Assembly (NCBI GenBank): GCA_036555615.1
Contig: DATBKZ010000101.1
Coordinates: forward strand, 1-64,000
Source of the DNA: SG8-41 sp036555615
GTDB taxonomy: Bacteria > Pseudomonadota > Gammaproteobacteria > Burkholderiales > SG8-41
Reading direction: 5' to 3'
Length of the DNA stretch: 64,000 nt
Part shown: in pieces, positions 51,868 through 61,019 of the stretch
Layout of the letters: each line of letters begins with the position of its first letter
Numbering within the stretch: position 1 is the first letter of the stretch
Program-made: the position numbers and the translations under genes
Notes under the pieces: model-generated
The model's input: the letters and a program-made list of their open reading frames with translations, nothing else
Database searches by the model: none
What the model was told of the DNA's origin: nothing

Positions 51868-52395
51868 ATGGACAGGATCTCGGAATGGATGGACGGTGAG
51901 TTGACGGCGCAGGAGACGCGCGTGCTGGTCGAGCGCGTCAAGCAGGACGCGGAGCTGCGTCATTGCTGGGATACTTTCCATCTTATCGGCGACGTGATGC
52001 GCGGCGAACGGGCGCTGTCCGGGAGCTTTGAGCGCCGGGTGGCCAAGCGGCTCGCCACGGAGCCGACGGTGCTGGCGCCGCGAGCCCCCACGGCAAGGCG
52101 TCTTGCGACTTACACCCTGTCGGCCGCGGCTTCGCTGTCCGCGATAGCCCTGGTGGGATGGATGGCCCTCTTCAACAACCCGCTCCCTCCGCAATCCCCA
52201 GTCGCTCAAGCCCCGATTCCTCCCGCCCCCGTCGCAGCAGTCCCTCCCGCCGAGCAATTTGTCAGCGTTCCCAGCGACGGCACGATGAACGAGTACCTGA
52301 TGGCGCACCAGGAATTCTCGCCGAGCAGCGAGATTCAGGGGCTGGCTCCCTACATCCGCAGCGTGTCGCGCTCGCAGCAGGCCCAGGGCCGTTAG
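51868..52395 (+). CDS. rseA: Sigma-E anti-sigma factor RseA
   Basis: A 175-residue inner-membrane anti-sigma factor. The cytoplasmic RpoE-binding domain (DRISEWMDGELTAQETRVLVERVKQDAELRHCWDTFHLIGDVMRG) is followed by a membrane span (about 73-97, including SLSAIALVGWMALF) and a Pro-rich periplasmic tail that would be bound by RseB. RseP, encoded at 26567, would cut within the span. No DegS gene is visible; the MucD-type protease here has a signal peptide, not an anchor. Confidence 0.9.
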   Translation: MDRISEWMDGELTAQETRVLVERVKQDAELRHCWDTFHLIGDVMRGERALSGSFERRVAKRLATEPTVLAPRAPTARRLATYTLSAAASLSAIALVGWMALFNNPLPPQSPVAQAPIPPAPVAAVPPAEQFVSVPSDGTMNEYLMAHQEFSPSSEIQGLAPYIRSVSRSQQAQGR

Positions 52396-52495
52396 TGCCC
52401 GCTCGATGTTGGTGCGAGATGACCGGCATGCCCAGGCTCGCTGCAACGGATACCGCATGGCGTGTCGGCATTCCCCAGGCTTGAGCGCTGCGGCG

Positions 52496-53464
52496 ATGAC
52501 GCCGGTCTGGTTCTTCGCTCTTCTGGGGCTCGTGGCGCCCGTTCTCGCGGCGGAGCAGGACGGGATCGCCTGGTTGACCAAGATGGCGAATGCGTCGCGC
52601 CGGCTGAATTACAGCGGCACGTTCGTCTACCAGCACGACGACCGCATCGAAACCTCCCGCATCGTCCACTTCGTCAACCCCGCGGGCGGCGAGTTCGAGA
52701 AGCTGGAAACGCTCGACGGCCCCGCGCGCGAGGTCATCCGTACCAACGATCAGGTCACCTGCTACCTTCCGGAGGCAAAGACCGTGCTCGTCGAGAAGCG
52801 CAGCGCGCGCCGTTTTCCTGCCCTGTTTCCCGAGCAGCTGGGCGGGGTCGCTGACAACTACGCTGTGATCGTCGCCGGCAAGGACCGCGTGGCGGGATAC
52901 GACTGCCAGGTGGTCGTGCTCGAAGCGAAAGACCGCCTGCGCTATGGCCACCAGTTCTGCGCCGAGGCGCGCTCGGGGCTGCCGCTGCGGGCGCGGACCT
53001 TCAGCGAGAAGAAGCGGCAGCTCGAGTCATTCGCATTCACCGAAGTGAAAATCGGGGGGCGCTTCTCGCGCGATCAGGTGCGCTCGAGCTATGCGGCGAA
53101 GAGCAAGGAGTGGAAAGTCGACCATTCGGCGCTGGTGTTGAAGGATGTGCCGGCCGACACCGGATGGACGCTGACGCGGCAGCCCGCCGGATTCAAGAAA
53201 TTGACCGAGATGAAGCGCTCCATCGCGGGGCGCGGCAACGTCGTGTCCCATATCGTGTACTCAGACGGGTTGGCCGCGATCTCGGTGTTCATCGAGCCGC
53301 TGCCCAAGACTCGCCCGGCCCGCAGCCTCTCCCATCAAGGAGCCGTCAACATCTACGTCCGCCCGGTCGCGGACCACATGGTGACCGTGCTGGGAGAGAC
53401 TCCCGCCGCGACGGTGATGCAGATTGCAAATTCGCTCGAATTCACGAGGGGACGAGGCAGATAA
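52496..53464 (+). CDS. rseB: Periplasmic sigma-E regulator RseB/MucB
   Basis: Binds the periplasmic part of RseA and protects it until lipid or LPS signals displace it. About 322 residues. The signal peptide TPVWFFALLGLVAPVLAAEQ is followed by a lipoprotein-carrier-like domain (WLTKMANASRRLNYSGTFVYQHDDRIETSRIVH) and a C-terminal domain (GWTLTRQPAGFKKLTEMKRSI, AISVFIEPL). Start choice is open: ATG 52496 gives a clean signal peptide, while ATG 52457, TTG 52481 and ATG 52406 are also in frame with no clear ribosome site. Confidence 0.93.
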   Translation: MTPVWFFALLGLVAPVLAAEQDGIAWLTKMANASRRLNYSGTFVYQHDDRIETSRIVHFVNPAGGEFEKLETLDGPAREVIRTNDQVTCYLPEAKTVLVEKRSARRFPALFPEQLGGVADNYAVIVAGKDRVAGYDCQVVVLEAKDRLRYGHQFCAEARSGLPLRARTFSEKKRQLESFAFTEVKIGGRFSRDQVRSSYAAKSKEWKVDHSALVLKDVPADTGWTLTRQPAGFKKLTEMKRSIAGRGNVVSHIVYSDGLAAISVFIEPLPKTRPARSLSHQGAVNIYVRPVADHMVTVLGETPAATVMQIANSLEFTRGRGR

Positions 53465-53518
53465 CCTTCCTGGCGTTCCCGCCGCGGCCAGTTCCGCACC
53501 GTTTCTAGACTACCGAGA

Positions 53519-54910
53519 ATGATCATGATCAAGCGTTTTGTCCTTGCGCTGCTGCTGCTTGCGGCGCCGGTTGCGCTCGCAGCGCAACTGCCCGATTTCA
53601 CCGAGCTGGTCGAGAAGCAGGGACCGGCCGTAGTGAACATCAGCACCACGCAATCGGTGCGCAACCCCCTCCTGCCCCAGTTTCCTAACCTGCAGGAGGA
53701 CGACCCGTTCTACGAATTCTTCCGGCGCTTCACCCCACAGCCGGGGCCGCGCGAGTTCCACTCGCAGTCGCTGGGCTCGGGCTTCATCGTCAGCCAGGAC
53801 GGCTACATCCTGACCAACGCCCACGTCGTCGAGTCCGCCGAGGAGATCACAGTAAAGCTCACCGACAAGCGGGAATTCAAGGCCAAGGTGATCGGCTCTG
53901 ACCGCCGCACGGACGTCGCCCTCATCAAGATCGAGGCCACCGGCCTGCCCGCCGTCCGGTTCGGGGACCCGACCAAGCTGCGCGTGGGCGAATGGGTGCT
54001 GGCAATCGGCTCGCCTTTTGGATTCGAGAACACGGTGACGGCCGGCATCGTCAGCGCCAAGGGGCGCTCCCTGCCGCAGGAAAACTACGTGCCTTTCATC
54101 CAGACCGATGTCGCTGTCAATCCCGGCAATTCAGGCGGTCCGCTGTTCAACCTGAGGGGCGAGGTGGTGGGCGTCAACTCGCAGATCTACAGCCGCACGG
54201 GCGGCTTCATGGGTCTGTCCTTCGCCATACCGATCGACGTCGCCAACGATATTGCCCAGCAATTGCGCACCACCGGCAGGGTGACGCGCGGACGCATCGG
54301 CGTCGTGATCCAGCCCCTCACGAAGGAATTGGCTGACGGTTTCGGCCTGGCGCGACCGCACGGTGCGCTGGTCAATTCGGTCGAGAAGGGGGGGCCGGCC
54401 GACAAGGCAGGGGTCGAAGCCGGCGACGTCATCCTGCGCTTCGACGGGAAAGCGGTGGCGTCCTCGGGGGACCTGCCGCGGATCGTGGGCGCGACGCGTC
54501 CCGGCGCCAAGGTGACGATGCAGATCTGGCGCAACAAGGGCGCGCGCGACGTGCAGGTGGTCGTCGCCGAGATGCAGGACGAGCGCGCCGCGCGGCTTTC
54601 ACGGCGGGGCGGCAAGCCGCCTGCCGCACTGCCGAGCCAATACGGGCTCGCGCTATCCGACCTGACGGAAGCCCAGAAGAGCGAGCTCAAGGTAGCCGGC
54701 GGCGTGCTGGTGGAAAACGTGCAGGGCGCGGGCCAGCGTGCCGGCGTCCGCCGCGGCGACGTAATTCTCGCGATCAACAACCAGGACGTGAAGTCGGTCG
54801 AGCAGTTCAACCAGATGATGGAGCAGTTCGACAAGGGCAGCATCGTCGCGCTGCTGATTCGCCGCGGGGCCAACTCTCTCTACATCCCGTTCCGCGTCGA
54901 TGTTGGCTAA
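53519..54910 (+). CDS. mucD: Periplasmic serine protease MucD/DegQ (Do family)
   Basis: A 463-residue HtrA protease and chaperone. Signal peptide (cut near LALAAQL), then a trypsin-like domain with His in YILTNAHVV, Asp in DRRTDVALIKIE and Ser in VNPGNSGGPLFN. Two PDZ domains follow (GALVNSVEKGGPADKAGVEAGDVILRF and VENVQGAGQRAGVRRGDVILAI). Being in the rpoE operon it is likely induced by envelope stress. The start at 53519 has a second ATG two codons later. DegS is excluded by the second PDZ domain and cleavable signal. Confidence 0.95.
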   Translation: MIMIKRFVLALLLLAAPVALAAQLPDFTELVEKQGPAVVNISTTQSVRNPLLPQFPNLQEDDPFYEFFRRFTPQPGPREFHSQSLGSGFIVSQDGYILTNAHVVESAEEITVKLTDKREFKAKVIGSDRRTDVALIKIEATGLPAVRFGDPTKLRVGEWVLAIGSPFGFENTVTAGIVSAKGRSLPQENYVPFIQTDVAVNPGNSGGPLFNLRGEVVGVNSQIYSRTGGFMGLSFAIPIDVANDIAQQLRTTGRVTRGRIGVVIQPLTKELADGFGLARPHGALVNSVEKGGPADKAGVEAGDVILRFDGKAVASSGDLPRIVGATRPGAKVTMQIWRNKGARDVQVVVAEMQDERAARLSRRGGKPPAALPSQYGLALSDLTEAQKSELKVAGGVLVENVQGAGQRAGVRRGDVILAINNQDVKSVEQFNQMMEQFDKGSIVALLIRRGANSLYIPFRVDVG

Positions 54911-54933
54911 GTTGTTCTGATTTCGGATAAAAT
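54903..54933 (+). promoter_or_regulatory. Candidate lepA promoter
   Basis: TAAAAT (54928-54933) lies in a 21-base block (54917-54937) that differs by one base from the pyrG -10 region. The -35 is weak: TTGGCT at 54903-54908 with a 19-base spacer, overlapping the mucD stop. It would let lepA-lepB-rnc-era run independently of the rpoE operon. Confidence 0.5.
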
Positions 54934-54958
54934 ACGCGGCTTTGGGGGGCACTGACCG

Positions 54959-56761
54959 GTGCCCTTTTCGATGCAGCGTATCCGCAATTTCTCGATCATC
55001 GCCCATATCGACCACGGCAAGTCGACGCTTGCCGACCGCTTCATCCAGCTGTGCGGGGGCCTCGCGGCCCGCGAGATGGAAGAACAGGTGCTCGACTCGA
55101 TGGACCTCGAGCGCGAGCGCGGCATTACCATCAAGGCGCAGACCGCGGCGCTCGAATATCGCGCGCGTGACGGCAACCAGTATCTGCTCAACCTGATCGA
55201 CACGCCGGGACACGTCGATTTTTCCTACGAGGTGTCGCGTTCGCTCGCGGCCTGCGAGGGCGCTCTGCTCGTCGTCGACGCCTCGCAGGGCGTCGAAGCC
55301 CAGACCGTGGCCAACTGTTATACCGCTACGGAGCAGGGGGTCGACGTCATACCGGTGCTCAACAAGATGGACCTCCCGCAGGCCGATCCGGAGCGGGTCA
55401 TCGGCGAAATCGAGGACATCATCGGCATCCCCGCGCGCGACGCCCTGCGCGTGAGCGCGAAGACCGGCGACGGCGTGCCTGAGATCCTGGAAGCGGTGAT
55501 CAGCCGCATCCGGCCTCCGGCCGGCGACCCCGCAGGTCCGCTGAAGGCGCTCATCATCGACTCGTGGTTCGACAATTACGTCGGCGTGGTCATGCTGGTG
55601 CGGGTCGTGGACGGGGCGCTGAAGCCCAAGGACCGCATCCTGCTGATCTCCACCGGCGCGACCTACGGCTGCGAGCAGGTGGGTGTGTTCACGCCGAAGG
55701 CAAAGGAGAAGGACGTCCTGGCTGCGGGGGAGGTCGGCTACATCACGGCCGGGATCAAGGAACTGAAAGCGGCGCGGGTCGGCGACACGGTGACGCTCGC
55801 GCAGCGCCCCGCCGCGCAGCCCTTGCCCGGCTTCAAGGATATCAAGCCGCAAGTGTTCGCCGGGCTCTATCCCGTTGACCCGGGCGAATACGAGGCGCTG
55901 CGCGACGCGCTGGCCAAGCTGCAACTGAACGACTCCTCGCTGCGCTACGAGCCCGAATCCTCGCAGGCGCTCGGCTTCGGATTCCGCTGCGGCTTTCTCG
56001 GGCTCCTGCATCTCGACATCGTCCAGGAGCGACTTGAGCGCGAATACGGGATGAACCTCATCACCACCGCGCCCACGGTCGTCTACCAGGTGCTCACGCG
56101 CGACGGCTCAGTGCGCGAGATCGAGAACCCCTCCCGGCTCCCGGACGCCGGCACCATCGCCGAGATCCGCGAGCCCGTCATCAAGGCTTCCATCCTTACG
56201 CCGCACGATTACGTCGGCCCGGTGCTCACGCTCTGCAATCAGAAGCGCGGCGTCCAGCGCAACATGCAGTACCTGGGGCGGCAGGTCATGCTGACCTACG
56301 AGCTGCCGTTGAACGAGGTGGTGATGGACTTCTTCGACCGCTTGAAATCGGTGTCACGCGGCTACGCTTCCCTCGATTACGATTTCCTGGAGTACCGCGC
56401 GGGCGACCTGGTGCGGCTCGACATACTGATCAACGGCGAGCGGGTGGATGCGCTGTCGCTGATCGTCCATCGCGATAACGCCCAGCACCGCGGGCGGGAG
56501 CTCGCGGTCAAGATGCGCGAGCTGATTCCCCGGCAGATGTTCGACGTTGCGGTGCAAGCGGCGATCGGCTCCCATGTCATCGCGCGCGAGACCGTGAAGG
56601 CGATGCGCAAGAACGTGCTCGCCAAGTGCTACGGCGGCGACATCACGCGCAAGAGGAAGCTCCTGGAGAAGCAGAAGGCCGGCAAGAAGCGCATGAAGCA
56701 GGTCGGCAGCGTCGAGATCCCCCAGGAGGCGTTTCGGGCCATCCTGCAGGTCGAGAAATGA
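54959..56761 (+). CDS. lepA: Elongation factor 4 (LepA)
   Basis: A ribosome-associated GTPase that affects initiation and back-translocation. 600 residues with G1 AHIDHGKSTLADR, switch II DTPGHVDFSYEVSRSLAACEGALL, NKMD and the SAKTG G5-like segment. The LepA-specific C-terminus (KRKLLEKQKAGKKRMKQVGSVEIPQEAFRAIL) is complete. The GTG at 54959 lies 9 bases after GGGGGG and is preferred over the ATG at 54971. Its stop overlaps lepB by 4 bp. Confidence 0.97.
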   Translation: MPFSMQRIRNFSIIAHIDHGKSTLADRFIQLCGGLAAREMEEQVLDSMDLERERGITIKAQTAALEYRARDGNQYLLNLIDTPGHVDFSYEVSRSLAACEGALLVVDASQGVEAQTVANCYTATEQGVDVIPVLNKMDLPQADPERVIGEIEDIIGIPARDALRVSAKTGDGVPEILEAVISRIRPPAGDPAGPLKALIIDSWFDNYVGVVMLVRVVDGALKPKDRILLISTGATYGCEQVGVFTPKAKEKDVLAAGEVGYITAGIKELKAARVGDTVTLAQRPAAQPLPGFKDIKPQVFAGLYPVDPGEYEALRDALAKLQLNDSSLRYEPESSQALGFGFRCGFLGLLHLDIVQERLEREYGMNLITTAPTVVYQVLTRDGSVREIENPSRLPDAGTIAEIREPVIKASILTPHDYVGPVLTLCNQKRGVQRNMQYLGRQVMLTYELPLNEVVMDFFDRLKSVSRGYASLDYDFLEYRAGDLVRLDILINGERVDALSLIVHRDNAQHRGRELAVKMRELIPRQMFDVAVQAAIGSHVIARETVKAMRKNVLAKCYGGDITRKRKLLEKQKAGKKRMKQVGSVEIPQEAFRAILQVEK

Positions 56762-57561
56762 ACTTCGCGCTGATTCTGTTCCTGCTGCTGGTTGCGACCG
56801 GGGCGGTCTGGCTTCTCGACCGCTGCTGGTTGCGCCGGCGGCGCGCGGCGGGGCATCCCGAGCCCTGGTGGGTAGAGTACCCGAAGAGCTTCTTCCCGGT
56901 GATCCTCGTCGTGTTTCTCCTGCGCTCGTTCCTGGTCGAGCCCTTCAAGATTCCATCGGGATCGATGCTGCCCACGCTCCTGGTCGGTGATTTCATTCTC
57001 GTGAACAAGTTCACGTACGGCATCCGGCTGCCGATTGTTAATGTCAAGGTCATCGACCTCAACGCGCCGCGGCGCGGGGAAGTGATGGTGTTTCGCTACC
57101 CGGAGAATCCCTCCCTCGATTACATCAAGCGCGTCGTGGGGCTGCCGGGCGATCGCGTGGCCTATCGCAACAAGCGGCTGTCGATCAATGGCGAGGACAT
57201 CGCGATCCGCGCGGACGGCGAATATCACTACGTCGAGTCCGGGCTCAACTACATTGCGGCCCAGCGCATGACCGAAGCGCTCGGGGAGCACCCGCACGCG
57301 GTCTTGCTGCAATCGGAGATTCCGAGCGTGCACCTTTCGGGCGTACGACTCTTTCCTTTCCGTGAAAATTGCGCCTACAATGACGCGGGCTTCACGTGCA
57401 CCGTTCCGCCGGGGCATTATTTCCTGATGGGTGACAACCGGGACAGCAGCAGCGACAGCCGTTATTGGGGATTCGTGCCCGAGACGCACATCGTGGGTAA
57501 AGCGTTTCTGATCTGGTGGAATTTTGACGATTTGAAGCGGATCGGGCAGCTCATCAACTGA
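56758..57561 (+). CDS. lepB: Signal peptidase I
   Basis: Cleaves Sec and Tat signal peptides. The 267-residue protein has two N-terminal membrane segments (FALILFLLLVATGAVWLL; FFPVILVVFLLRSFLVEPF). The catalytic Ser is in IPSGSMLPTLLVGDFILV and the general-base Lys in LDYIKRVVGLPGDRV. GHYFLMGDNRDSSSDSRYWGFVP is box E. It overlaps lepA as ATGA, and a DUF4845 protein follows 12 bp later. Confidence 0.97.
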   Translation: MNFALILFLLLVATGAVWLLDRCWLRRRRAAGHPEPWWVEYPKSFFPVILVVFLLRSFLVEPFKIPSGSMLPTLLVGDFILVNKFTYGIRLPIVNVKVIDLNAPRRGEVMVFRYPENPSLDYIKRVVGLPGDRVAYRNKRLSINGEDIAIRADGEYHYVESGLNYIAAQRMTEALGEHPHAVLLQSEIPSVHLSGVRLFPFRENCAYNDAGFTCTVPPGHYFLMGDNRDSSSDSRYWGFVPETHIVGKAFLIWWNFDDLKRIGQLIN

Positions 57562-57573
57562 GAAGGGTCGAAC

Positions 57574-57930
57574 ATGCGTGGACAGAGAGGCATCACCTTG
57601 TCGGGCTTCCTGCTGTGGTCGGTGGTACTGGTCTTCGCCGCATTGCTGCTCTTCAAGATCGGCCCACCCTATGTCGAATTCCTGACCATCCAGTCGAACT
57701 TGAAGGCCGTCGCCAATGATCCCGAAGGGCGCTCGGGCGTGCGGCGCGTGGTCGAGGACCTGTTCGACCGTCGCTCGGCGATCGAGAACATCACGTCGGT
57801 GTCAGCGAGGGACATCATCATCACCAAGCAGGGCGACGGCGTGGTGCTGAGCTTCGAATATACGAAGTGCGTGCCGGTCGTATTCAATATCCGGGCCTGC
57901 ATGGACTATCACGCGACATCGGCCAAGTAA
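57574..57930 (+). CDS. DUF4845 membrane-anchored protein
   Basis: A 118-residue protein with an N-terminal membrane segment (GITLSGFLLWSVVLVFAALLLFKIGPPYVEF) that resembles a type IV pilin-like N-terminus. A soluble domain includes IQSNLKAVAND, VVEDLFDRRSAIENI and YTKCVPVVFNIRACMDYHATS; its two cysteines may pair. The DUF4845 family is repeatedly found between lepB and rnc in beta- and gammaproteobacteria. Function is not known to me. Confidence 0.85.
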   Translation: MRGQRGITLSGFLLWSVVLVFAALLLFKIGPPYVEFLTIQSNLKAVANDPEGRSGVRRVVEDLFDRRSAIENITSVSARDIIITKQGDGVVLSFEYTKCVPVVFNIRACMDYHATSAK

Positions 57931-57957
57931 TGCCGGCATGCGGCGACTGACCGAGTG

Positions 57958-58629
57958 ATGGAACGGGAGGATTTCGATCTCAGCATCGGTCACCGTTTTT
58001 CCGATCCTGAGCTGCTACGCCGGGCGCTGACCCACCGCAGCTACGGCCCGGCTCACAATGAGCGCCTGGAGTACCTCGGCGACAGCGTCCTCAACTGCGT
58101 GGTGGCGCTCGAGTTGTATCACAAGTTTCCCAGCCTTCCGGAAGGCGAGCTGTCGCGCCTGCGCGCTCACCTCGTCAACCAGCAGTCGCTTGCCGCCATC
58201 GCGCAGCAATTCGACTTTGGCGTGCGGCTGCGGTTGGGGGAGGGCGAGCTGAGGAGCGGCGGGGCACGGCGTCCGTCCATACTCGCGGACGCGGTCGAGG
58301 CGGTAGTCGGGGCCGCCTTCCTCGACGGCGGCTTCACCGCCGCTCGCAAAGTGGTTCAGGTCCTGCTGGGTGAGGCGCTGTCCGCGATCGATCCCGCGGT
58401 CTCGGGCAAGGATCCGAAGACGCTGCTGCAGGAGTTTCTGCAGGGCCGCAGGCTCGCGCTGCCTCAATACTCGGTGCTGGCAACCCGCGGCGAGGCGCAT
58501 GAGCAGCACTTCCAGGTGGAATGCGTCATCCCCGAGCTTGGCGTGCGCACCATGGGCGAGGGCGCGAGCCGGCGCAGCGCCGAGCAGGAGGCGGCGCGCG
58601 AGGCCTATGAGCGTGCGACCCGCGCGTGA
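57958..58629 (+). CDS. rnc: Ribonuclease III
   Basis: Processes rRNA precursors and cuts double-stranded RNA. The 223-residue protein has the RNase III signature NERLEYLGDSVLNCVVALELY (acidic active site), the second acidic cluster LADAVEAVVGAAFLDGG, and a C-terminal dsRNA-binding domain (PKTLLQEFLQGRRLALPQYSV to GASRRSAEQEAAREAYERA). The adjacent GTG at 57955 is an alternative start one codon upstream. It overlaps era by 23 bp. Confidence 0.96.
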   Translation: MEREDFDLSIGHRFSDPELLRRALTHRSYGPAHNERLEYLGDSVLNCVVALELYHKFPSLPEGELSRLRAHLVNQQSLAAIAQQFDFGVRLRLGEGELRSGGARRPSILADAVEAVVGAAFLDGGFTAARKVVQVLLGEALSAIDPAVSGKDPKTLLQEFLQGRRLALPQYSVLATRGEAHEQHFQVECVIPELGVRTMGEGASRRSAEQEAAREAYERATRA

Positions 58630-59521
58630 AGCCGGCACGGCGCATCGCGCCGGCCGCGTGGCGCTGGTGGGAAAACCCAATGTCGGCAAGTCGACGCTGC
58701 TCAACCGTCTCGTTGGCAGCAGGATCAGCATCACCTCCCGCCGGCCGCAAACCACGCGCCAGCGCGTGACGGGCATCGTCACGCAACCCGGAGCCCAGAT
58801 CGAGTTCATCGACACCCCCGGGTTCCAGACAGAGCATCGATCAGCCCTGAACAGCGCCATGAACCGCAGCGTCACGGCCGCGCTCAGGGATGTCGATGCC
58901 GTCGTCTGGCTGATGGAGCCGCTGCAATACGACGAGCGCGACGCGGTCGTGGCGGCGCTCATCCCCCCCCGCGTTCCGGTGATCGTGGCGATCAACAAGA
59001 CGGACGCCCTGCAGGACAAGGGGCGGCTGCTACCGTTCATCGCGCAGCTCTCAAAGCTGCGTGCGTTCGATTCGATCATCCCGATTTCGGCGGCAAAGGG
59101 CTGGCAGATGCAGGAGCTGCTCGATGCGATCATCAGGCTGCTGCCGGAGTGCCCGGCGCTCCACGACGAGGACGAAATCACCACCGCGAGCGAGCGCTTT
59201 CTGGCGGCGGAGCTGCTGCGGGAGAAACTGTTCCGCTCGCTCGGCGACGAGCTCCCGTACGCCACGAGTGTCGAGATCGACCGCTTCAAGGAGGAGCCGG
59301 GCCTGCGCACCATCCACGCCTCGATTCTCGTCGACAAGGAAGGGCAGAAAGCCATCGTGATCGGCAAGGGCGGATCGCAGCTGAAATCCATCGCCACGCA
59401 GGCGCGCCGGGACATGGAACGGCTGTTCGGCGGCAAGGTCTTCCTCGAGGTGTGGGTCAAGGTGAAGCGTGGATGGGCCGAAAATGCGGCCCACCTCAGA
59501 CGGCAGGGATTCGGTGACTGA
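58607..59521 (+). CDS. era: GTPase Era
   Basis: Assists 16S rRNA maturation and 30S assembly. 304 residues with G1 VGKPNVGKSTLLN, switch I RRPQTTRQRVTGI, G3 FIDTPGFQT and G4 INKTDAL, then a C-terminal KH domain (LVDKEGQKAIVIGKGGSQLKSIATQARRDMERLF). The ATG at 58607 lies inside rnc; a GTG at 58613 is also in frame. Overlap with rnc implies translational coupling, and recO follows after 44 bp. Confidence 0.95.
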   Translation: MSVRPAREAGTAHRAGRVALVGKPNVGKSTLLNRLVGSRISITSRRPQTTRQRVTGIVTQPGAQIEFIDTPGFQTEHRSALNSAMNRSVTAALRDVDAVVWLMEPLQYDERDAVVAALIPPRVPVIVAINKTDALQDKGRLLPFIAQLSKLRAFDSIIPISAAKGWQMQELLDAIIRLLPECPALHDEDEITTASERFLAAELLREKLFRSLGDELPYATSVEIDRFKEEPGLRTIHASILVDKEGQKAIVIGKGGSQLKSIATQARRDMERLFGGKVFLEVWVKVKRGWAENAAHLRRQGFGD

Positions 59522-59565
59522 GAGATGAAACCCCGCAGCCCTTCGACTGGCTCGCGACGCCCACG

Positions 59566-60288
59566 ATGAAGGAGAGGTCCCGGCAGCATGCCCAAGCGGG
59601 CTTCGTGTTGCACAGCTATCCGTACCGCGAGTCAAGCCTGATCGTGGAGGCCATTACCCGCGACCATGGACGCATGGCGCTGATCGCGCGGGGCGCGCGG
59701 CGTCCCAAATCGGCGCTGCGCGGAATCCTGCTCTCGTTCCAGCCGCTGCTTCTGTCATGGAGCGGGCGCAGCGAGTTGCGCACGCTGACCCGGGCCGAGT
59801 GGCTGGGCGCCTACCGCCCGCTCAAGGGGCAGGCCCTGATCTGCGGCTTCTATCTCAACGAGCTTCTGCTGAAGCTCACCGTGCGCGATGACCCGCACGA
59901 GCAGCTGTTCCAGGCCTACGAGGAGACGCTCGCGACGCTCGGACAGGGCGGCGAGCTATCGCCGGTTTTGCGGCGCTTCGAAATGAGCCTGCTGCGCGAA
60001 CTCGGCTACGCGGTCATTCTCGACCGCGACGTCGAGCGCAACGAGCCGGTGGCGCGCGAGCGTGACTACGTCTATGTCGTCGAGCGCGGGCCGGTTCGCG
60101 CGGCCAGGGCGCCGCGAAACGGGGTAGAATTATCCGGCCAGACGCTGCTCGACATGCAGTCAGGCGTTTTCACCAGCGCAGCGACGCAGCAGCAGAGCAA
60201 GCTGTTGATGCGAACGCTGATCAATCATTGCCTCGGCAACCAGGTCCTGCATACCAGGCAGCTGCTGCGCGACCTGCATGAGCTGTGA
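59566..60288 (+). CDS. recO: DNA repair protein RecO
   Basis: Mediates RecA loading on SSB-coated DNA with RecR, whose gene ends at the left edge of this window. The 240-residue protein has an N-terminal OB fold (GFVLHSYPYRESSLIVEAITRDHGRMALIARGARRPKS) and a helical C-terminal region (FYLNELLLKLTVRDDPHEQLFQAYEETLATL). The four-Cys zinc site of some RecO proteins is absent, as usual in proteobacteria. It overlaps pdxJ by 4 bp. Confidence 0.94.
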   Translation: MKERSRQHAQAGFVLHSYPYRESSLIVEAITRDHGRMALIARGARRPKSALRGILLSFQPLLLSWSGRSELRTLTRAEWLGAYRPLKGQALICGFYLNELLLKLTVRDDPHEQLFQAYEETLATLGQGGELSPVLRRFEMSLLRELGYAVILDRDVERNEPVARERDYVYVVERGPVRAARAPRNGVELSGQTLLDMQSGVFTSAATQQQSKLLMRTLINHCLGNQVLHTRQLLRDLHEL

Positions 60289-61019
60289 GTGCCACGATGC
60301 TGCTGGGCGTGAACATCGATCACGTCGCGACCTTGCGGCAGGCGCGCGGCACGGCATATCCCAGCCCGCTGGAGGCCGCGCTCGCGGCCGAGGATGCCGG
60401 CGCCGATTACATCACGCTGCACCTGCGCGAGGACCGCAGGCATATCCAGGACCGCGACGTCGTCGAGATGCGTCGGGCATTGCGGACGAAAATGAACCTG
60501 GAAGCCGCGGTAACCCCTGCGATGATCGCATTTGCGCGGCGCGTGCGGCCGCACGATGTCTGCCTCGTGCCGGAGCGACGCGCCGAGTTGACGACCGAAG
60601 GGGGACTCGATGTGGCGGGTGCTCTGAAGCGCGTCGAGCGCGCGTGCCGGGACCTGGGCGCGGCGGGGATCCGGGTTTCGCTTTTCATTGATGCCGATCG
60701 CACGCAGGTTGACGCGGCCGTCGTAGCCGGCGCTCCGGTCGTGGAATTGCATACGGGGCATTACGCCGACGCCCGCGGTGCCGGCGGCCGCCGCCGGGCG
60801 CTCGAGAGGATCCGCGCCGCCGCCGCGTATGCCGCCGCAAAGGGCCTCCGCGTGAACGCAGGGCACGGGCTCAATTACGAGAACGTCGGGCCGATTGCGG
60901 CGATCGCTCCGATCAGGGAGCTCAATATCGGGCACGCCATCATTGCCCGGGCGGTGTTCGTGGGCATGTCCCAGGCGGTGCGCGAAATGAAAGCGCTGCT
61001 TGAGACGGGCGCTCGATGA
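60285..61019 (+). CDS. pdxJ: Pyridoxine 5'-phosphate synthase
   Basis: Joins 1-deoxyxylulose-5-phosphate and 3-amino-2-oxopropyl phosphate to make PNP (vitamin B6). The 244-residue TIM barrel has LLGVNIDHVATLRQARGTAYP, ITLHLREDRRHIQDRDV, CLVPERRAELTTEGGLDV, VELHTGHYADA, VNAGHGLNYENV and ELNIGHAIIARAVFVGM. The GTG at 60285 overlaps the recO stop; an ATG four codons on is possible. It overlaps acpS by 4 bp. Confidence 0.96.
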   Translation: MSATMLLGVNIDHVATLRQARGTAYPSPLEAALAAEDAGADYITLHLREDRRHIQDRDVVEMRRALRTKMNLEAAVTPAMIAFARRVRPHDVCLVPERRAELTTEGGLDVAGALKRVERACRDLGAAGIRVSLFIDADRTQVDAAVVAGAPVVELHTGHYADARGAGGRRRALERIRAAAAYAAAKGLRVNAGHGLNYENVGPIAAIAPIRELNIGHAIIARAVFVGMSQAVREMKALLETGAR

